This document shows positions 60,601 to 63,696 of a stretch of DNA of 63,696 nucleotides, piece after piece; the first letter of the stretch is position 1, and every line of letters starts with the position of its first letter. Under the pieces are notes generated by a model. It had not been told where the DNA came from. It was given only the letters and a program-made list of their open reading frames with translations, and ran no database searches. The DNA comes from an uncultured Opitutia bacterium. Its GTDB lineage: Bacteria; Verrucomicrobiota; Verrucomicrobiia; Opitutales; Opitutaceae. The stretch is from the NCBI GenBank assembly GCA_903825285.1, contig CAIJZY010000030.1:1-63696 (forward strand), written 5' to 3'. Both the position numbers and the translations under genes were made by a program.

Positions 60601-61626
60601 CAGCGGCTCCAGCGCCTCCTGCCGGTAGAGTTTGTGGACCTCGAGGACGGCGCGCCAGAACGCGAGTCCGCCGGCGCGGACCTTGAGCCGGCGGCAGGCC
60701 CGCCGCACGGACCGGACGACGTCGCGGTAGTTGTCGAGCGCGTAGGGCGGAAGCGGTAGCTCCTTCTCGAGGGCGGTCCACGGGTAGAGGCGCTTGGTGA
60801 AGGTGAGGACCTTCTCGCCGTTCTCGAGGATGGCGAAGATCCGCAGGCAGACGGGCTCGGCGAGATGGCCCGGCAGGTCGATCGAGCCGCGGAAGGCGGA
60901 GTGGCGCGCATGGGGCACGCCGGGGAACAGTGCGGCGACATCCTCGCGCTCCAGCCCGTGGATGAGGTTGTTCTGCGTGCGGTTGTCGGTGGTCGCGATC
61001 AGCTGCCGGATGGGTTGCTCCGTGTGGAACAGCCAGCCGCCGATGTGCAGCTTGTCGTATTGCGTGTGGCAGATGACGTTCGGCCCCTCGTAGCCGCCGT
61101 AGAGCGGCGGGACGGGCAGCGTCTCGAGCGGGACCACGGAGCGTTCGCGCACCAGCTTGGCCGCATGGGCCTGGCGGACGGCGGGGGCCTGCAGGCTGGT
61201 CTGCTTGAGCAGTTCCAGCAGCATGGGCTTGACCAGCAGGGGATTCAGGGCTGGCCGGATCCTCCGGCAGGGGCCCGAGCCCTTGCACGTGATGGGCACG
61301 CGCCAGAATTCCGCCCAGTCATTGTTCTCGTTGAGGATCTCGAGCCGGAGCAGCTTCAGGCTAGGCCAAGGGTCGAGCCGGAATGCAAACCCGGGGTGTG
61401 CGCCCCGCGTCCAGTGCGCGTAGGTCGTCTCGATGTCGGGGCGCGGCTGGCCGAACAGGCCCATGACCGGCACATCGTCGAGGAAGGCCCGCACATCCGT
61501 GTAGCGAATGTCGTTCTTGGAGACGAACCAGCCCGAGATCCAGAATTGGCGCGGCTTGATCGTCCAGCCCGAGGCATGCTCCACGCAGAAGAGGTAGACT
61601 TCGTTCTCGTTGATATGGGCTTTCAT
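57628..61626 (-). CDS. Three-domain glycosyltransferase GT2-GT2-GT4 with two GW/RxDV/GF modules
   Basis: A 1332-residue soluble protein. Two beta modules of the GW/RxDV/GF type come first: about 28-112 (SGWFVSKNDIRYTDVRAFL, GQPRPDIE, GAHPGFAFRL) and about 193-285 (IGGWLFHTEQPIRQLI, LEREDVAALFPG, HSAFRGSIDL). The first GT2 (about 384-610) keeps the fold pattern (VFTDEDRMD, DLALRLAE), but the metal-binding acidic motif reads FPESSGRLPP (471-475) where the 36842 protein has DHDDELAP, so this domain looks inactive. The second GT2 (643-905) has IVIPTRDRSDLL and HLNNDVDALRPGW. The GT4 domain (about 925-1310) has VTHNLNYEGAPLFLLEYA, FVGGRPGE and CTSYEESFPRVLLEAMAFG. The ATG at 61626 starts 10 residues before the first strand. 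The domain order is the mirror of the 36842-40501 protein. Confidence 0.92.
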   Translation of the reverse strand: MKAHINENEVYLFCVEHASGWTIKPRQFWISGWFVSKNDIRYTDVRAFLDDVPVMGLFGQPRPDIETTYAHWTRGAHPGFAFRLDPWPSLKLLRLEILNENNDWAEFWRVPITCKGSGPCRRIRPALNPLLVKPMLLELLKQTSLQAPAVRQAHAAKLVRERSVVPLETLPVPPLYGGYEGPNVICHTQYDKLHIGGWLFHTEQPIRQLIATTDNRTQNNLIHGLEREDVAALFPGVPHARHSAFRGSIDLPGHLAEPVCLRIFAILENGEKVLTFTKRLYPWTALEKELPLPPYALDNYRDVVRSVRRACRRLKVRAGGLAFWRAVLEVHKLYRQEALEPLPWFGWQQLTPYASWLAHNSLAPRLRDALQESAARLTAETGPSFALVVDTHATDPVHLERLLASLRAQLYGRWNLALVQAADATPALASELARLAALDARVRVIVAPDANRPAALNTAANLLTDDWLLFPESSGRLPPDALLRVAEAIHAAPDVELVFTDEDRMDAAGARTEPQFKCGWNPALVLSGYQPGQLLVIRRGLFFQRAGGFMADYVPAHGYDLALRLAENVRPSQVRHVDAICYHADPAPAPEPGLLTEQTRHALEAAIIRRQLPARAFQPAFAQKRGSLHHQLYWDSGFLAANPVTIVIPTRDRSDLLERCLEALLLTVDWRHVKLLIIDDFSRDEKTARLLRLLSTRREFNCRVVRPTVDPMKPFNYSLLVNTALPHLDTPLVLHLNNDVDALRPGWIEAMAGWFSLPNVGVVGAKLLFPNHHLNHAGITVGPHHGLADVPLAGLHADSDDFYPLHKLARDVSAVTGACLMTRTSLYREFGGFNETEFSVTYNDVDYCLRLQAAGHRIIYTPQAELWHWGSASRGTAYYESEHINFVRRYARFVDPHFPRQLYLEPGTLKLDTYRYEHAGRAGKLHLLLVTHNLNYEGAPLFLLEYAAFMVKHEGFTVDLLAAEDGPLRGAYEALGIRVALIDRHPLHGARTDAEFAEQVQVMRGKVDLAAVDVVLCNTVACWWGVHLAAAAGKPSLLYIHESASIKRFFSKALHPHMQHVARAAFRQATRVCFLCRSSRTYFEEFNDYDNYRFVSSWIDLPRIEAFKRQQSRAALRRKHGFADDEIIIANVGTVCERKGQHIFIRTIDTFMKHYAAGEKYRFLFVGGRPGEYQDSLVRDMEMLGIANVDIITETREAYDFFALSDMFVCTSYEESFPRVLLEAMAFGTPIVSTDVHGIPEMVTDKAEAYLVEPGNPVKFAKVMKTCLDKQRNGTSTAPMGYSKVMRAYDIDRVLPKHADMVREALLDFDGNPVRQQTRKLSGRPDRIVSSW

Positions 61627-61684
61627 CCGCTGGATCGACCATGAAGACAGTCCAGCCCCGCCCGGCAAAGAAATTTTGGCCCCA

Positions 61685-61727
61685 GCCGGCCGATTGGGCC
61701 CCGGCCAAGGGCCGGCCGCAGCCGGCC
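61685..61727. repeat. Cluster of three GCCGGCC boxes with a hairpin
   Basis: GCCGGCC occurs at 61685-61691, 61711-61717 and 61721-61727, and CCGGCC-AAG-GGCCGG (61701-61715) forms a 6-bp hairpin. All lie in the 108-base gap between the GT-C gene ending at 61735 and the large glycosyltransferase starting at 61626 (both minus strand). No T-tract is present. It may be a weak attenuator or chance in GC-rich DNA. Confidence 0.3.
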
Positions 61728-61734
61728 ACAAGGC

Positions 61735-63696
61735 TTACTTCACCAGGATTCGGAGCGTATAGGCCCAGTCGAAGGCGTAGCCCCGGAGGGGGCGGGTGGA
61801 GAAGACCAGGGTCTCGCCGGGGCGGGGCTGGTAGGAGAAGACCTCGTGCTGGTCGCCCCGGTCGGCGGGCACATTTGCGGGGTCGATCACCCGGCGATAA
61901 AGCTCCCGCCGAGGCCCGCCGGTGACCTCGCCTGCCACGGTGAAGATGACACCCTGGCATTGGCCGCCGGAACGTTTCCAGGCCGAGTCATGGATACCAT
62001 AGTCCCACTGGATGCTCGCGGCCTTCGCCGGGGCGTGCATCCAAAGGTCACAGTCAGGATGGAAAGTCAGCGCCTCCTCCCCTTGGGCCGTGCGCACCCA
62101 GCTGAAACCATAGGCGCCCCGGAACTGGTAGGGGCCGGGCTGGATGGTCTTAAAGGCGGAGTGGGCCATGCCGGGGGTGATGGCCAGCGGCTCGCCGACC
62201 GCGGGGTCGGCGGCTGCTTCCTGGTGGAGCACAACCCCCTCGTAGGGATTGCTGTTCTGGAGAAAGCGAACGGCGAAATTATTATAGAAGCGGCTGTAGT
62301 AGACGTCAGCAGTTGGATGGGAGAAGGTCGGGATGGCCCCGATGTGGAACTTGGCCATGGCGCGCCGCACCAGATCTTGGTTGCCGCGCTGGTTGCCCAT
62401 CAGGATCACGGCGGCGACATCCTCGTCGTCGAGATCGGCGAACGCCCGGTCGAGATAGGCCGCGTCGGTTTCCAGTCCACTGCGGACCATCAGCGCCTTA
62501 TGCTGAGTGTAATAGGGCACGATCGGCGCCCAGTCCGCGCCGATGATGACGAAGACGGCTCCCTTCGGGGTGATGTCGAGGAGGGCGTTGGTAAGCCCCG
62601 TGCCGCCGCGCGAGACCAGGATCTGCTGGGTCCGGTAGCCGTGCCAGTAGGTCGAGATCAGCGCGGCGAAGGGCAGGAATACCAGCAACCAGCGCGCCCC
62701 GGCGGGCAGGCGAGAGTCCAGCACCGCGAAGAGGGCGTACCCGAAGGCGGCCATCAGAAACACCGCGCAGGCGTAATAATAGTAGTCCTGGTAGGCGTAG
62801 GCGAAGGGGAAGAGCGCCTGGGAGAGGATGAAGAGGCCCGCCAGCGCCACAATCCACCAACGAAACGTGGAGCGCAGGACGAGGCCGACCACGACCACGA
62901 GGCCGACGATCCATGGCGCCGCGATGGACTCGCTCCAGCGCTCGAACAGGATGCTCCAAGTGCTGGGCGCGAACCGGGCGCCGAGGTCGAGCAGGCCATA
63001 ATTGCCGACGGCGAGGCTCTTGGACGTGAAGATGGCGCCGGCCGGATGGGCGGCCTTGATCGCATCGGTAAAGGCGATCCACCAATAGAGCAGCGCCAGC
63101 GACACCACCACGCCGCCCAGCCCCCAGGCGACGGTGCGCGCCAGGGCGCGCCAGTTGCGGGCCCGGGCGTCGCGCCAGAGCTGGACGACGACAAACGCGG
63201 CGGCGGGCAGCAGCCAGAGCAAATAAGTCGTGTTCTTGATCAGCGCGGCGCCGGTGCCCGCAAGAGTCGTGGCGGCCAGCCAGGACCACTTCCGCTCGTC
63301 CATCGTTCGGAGGTAACAGTACAGGAACCAGACGCAGCACATCAGCTCCATCGAATCGATGAGGAAGGCGCGGGAGTAGTAGATGTAGACCGGGCAGGCC
63401 AGCACCAGGGCGAGGATGAGAAGCCGGCGCGGCCGCGGCAGCCCCATCCGGCCCAGCACGAGATATAGCGCGGGCAGGGCCAGGTAGAAGCAGGCCAGGG
63501 TGATGGTGCGGGCGGACTTGAAGTGTGGCAGGCCCGTGGCCCGGCTCAACCACACCACGCCCCACTCGTAGATCGGCACCTCGAGCGGCAGCGCGACCCA
63601 GGGCTTGCCGAAGACCGGCGTCTCGTAGCGCAGCGAGAAGTTGTCCTGCTGGTCGATGTAATACGTCACCAGCGCCGTCTGCGTCTGCCGGAACTC
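61735..63696 (-). CDS. GT-C-like membrane glycosyltransferase with C-terminal DRG/DW module, 5' end cut by window
   Basis: The frame is open to the last base, and the first visible residues are FRQTQTALVTYYIDQQDNF. The FRQTQTA motif normally follows a first membrane helix in this GT-C group, so the true start, with that helix, lies outside. The GTG at 63669 is not a likely start. Next come YETPVFGKPWVALPLEVPIY and about ten hydrophobic segments to about residue 350, then a soluble part (IIGADWAPIVPYYTQHKALM). The last 105 residues are the DRG/DW module: MHAPAKAASIQWDY, PADRGDQHEVF and YAFDWAYTLRI. It would transfer a lipid-linked sugar in the periplasm, upstream in the same operon as the large glycosyltransferase. 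Confidence 0.87.
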   Translation of the reverse strand, partial: EFRQTQTALVTYYIDQQDNFSLRYETPVFGKPWVALPLEVPIYEWGVVWLSRATGLPHFKSARTITLACFYLALPALYLVLGRMGLPRPRRLLILALVLACPVYIYYSRAFLIDSMELMCCVWFLYCYLRTMDERKWSWLAATTLAGTGAALIKNTTYLLWLLPAAAFVVVQLWRDARARNWRALARTVAWGLGGVVVSLALLYWWIAFTDAIKAAHPAGAIFTSKSLAVGNYGLLDLGARFAPSTWSILFERWSESIAAPWIVGLVVVVGLVLRSTFRWWIVALAGLFILSQALFPFAYAYQDYYYYACAVFLMAAFGYALFAVLDSRLPAGARWLLVFLPFAALISTYWHGYRTQQILVSRGGTGLTNALLDITPKGAVFVIIGADWAPIVPYYTQHKALMVRSGLETDAAYLDRAFADLDDEDVAAVILMGNQRGNQDLVRRAMAKFHIGAIPTFSHPTADVYYSRFYNNFAVRFLQNSNPYEGVVLHQEAAADPAVGEPLAITPGMAHSAFKTIQPGPYQFRGAYGFSWVRTAQGEEALTFHPDCDLWMHAPAKAASIQWDYGIHDSAWKRSGGQCQGVIFTVAGEVTGGPRRELYRRVIDPANVPADRGDQHEVFSYQPRPGETLVFSTRPLRGYAFDWAYTLRILVK

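Noticed and set aside
1-63696. CRISPR arrays, tRNA, rRNA, transposases or integrases
   Set aside because: No repeat-spacer pattern, no cloverleaf-like sequence and no DDE or tyrosine-recombinase protein was seen. A tool search could still find a small tRNA.

Overview
The window is one stretch of a very GC-rich bacterial chromosome. Long open antisense frames run through almost every gene, which is the usual sign of strong GC bias at third codon positions. It is dominated by glycan and glycolipid assembly genes. A three-gene block (ECF sigma factor, FecR-type anti-sigma, TonB-dependent receptor with an STN domain) shows a Gram-negative envelope. The mix of that cassette, many GT-C enzymes, a serine-palmitoyltransferase-like gene and a four-helix-bundle gene fits Verrucomicrobiota, possibly Opitutaceae; this taxonomic guess is inference. 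No rRNA, tRNA, CRISPR array, transposase or integrase was recognised. The only gap above 300 bases (25405-25816) holds a frameshifted four-helix-bundle gene.

Layout. Positions 2-5384 (+): a lipid/glycolipid operon of beta-ketoacyl-ACP synthase (cut by the window edge), short-chain reductase, a monogalactosyldiacylglycerol-synthase-like glycosyltransferase and two GT4 enzymes. It converges through a perfect hairpin on a minus-strand alpha-oxoamine synthase (serine-palmitoyltransferase-like, 5407-6603) with another GT4 and two tandemly duplicated membrane glycosyltransferases (to 11397). Positions 11440-22356 alternate strands: membrane glycosyltransferases, two methyltransferases, a GT4, then an SDR epimerase / DegT aminotransferase / ArnC-like GT2 / small four-helix membrane protein set that resembles a reduced Arn pathway. 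Positions 22381-45825 (-): GT2, rmlA, rmlB, a frameshifted gene, an NRS/ER-like rhamnose synthase, GT-C enzymes, a DPM1-like GT2, two CDP-paratose-epimerase-like SDRs, more GT-C enzymes, a methyltransferase and three large soluble glycosyltransferases. Positions 45925-51371 (-): a long acyl carrier protein and the sigma/FecR/TonB-receptor block. Positions 51546-63696 (-): a methyltransferase bracketed by two intrinsic terminators, two related GT-C proteins, a 1332-residue GT2-GT2-GT4 enzyme and a GT-C gene that runs off the window.

How it works together. Nucleotide sugars (dTDP-rhamnose from rmlA, rmlB and the NRS/ER-like enzyme; others from the SDRs and the aminotransferase) feed about twelve soluble glycosyltransferases. 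Two GT2 enzymes of the polyprenyl-phosphate type probably charge undecaprenyl phosphate, and eleven polytopic GT-C-like proteins would use those lipid-linked sugars on the periplasmic side. Several proteins share accessory modules that I could not assign to named families: a WYxxE/RWxW module (three GT-C proteins), a DRG/DWTYW module (four GT-C proteins, one with two copies), and a GW/RxDV/GF module (a methyltransferase and two multi-domain glycosyltransferases). No Wzx, Wzy, Wzz or ABC exporter was recognised. The acyl carrier protein, ketosynthase, reductase and alpha-oxoamine synthase together suggest that an unusual, perhaps sphingoid, lipid anchor is also made here.
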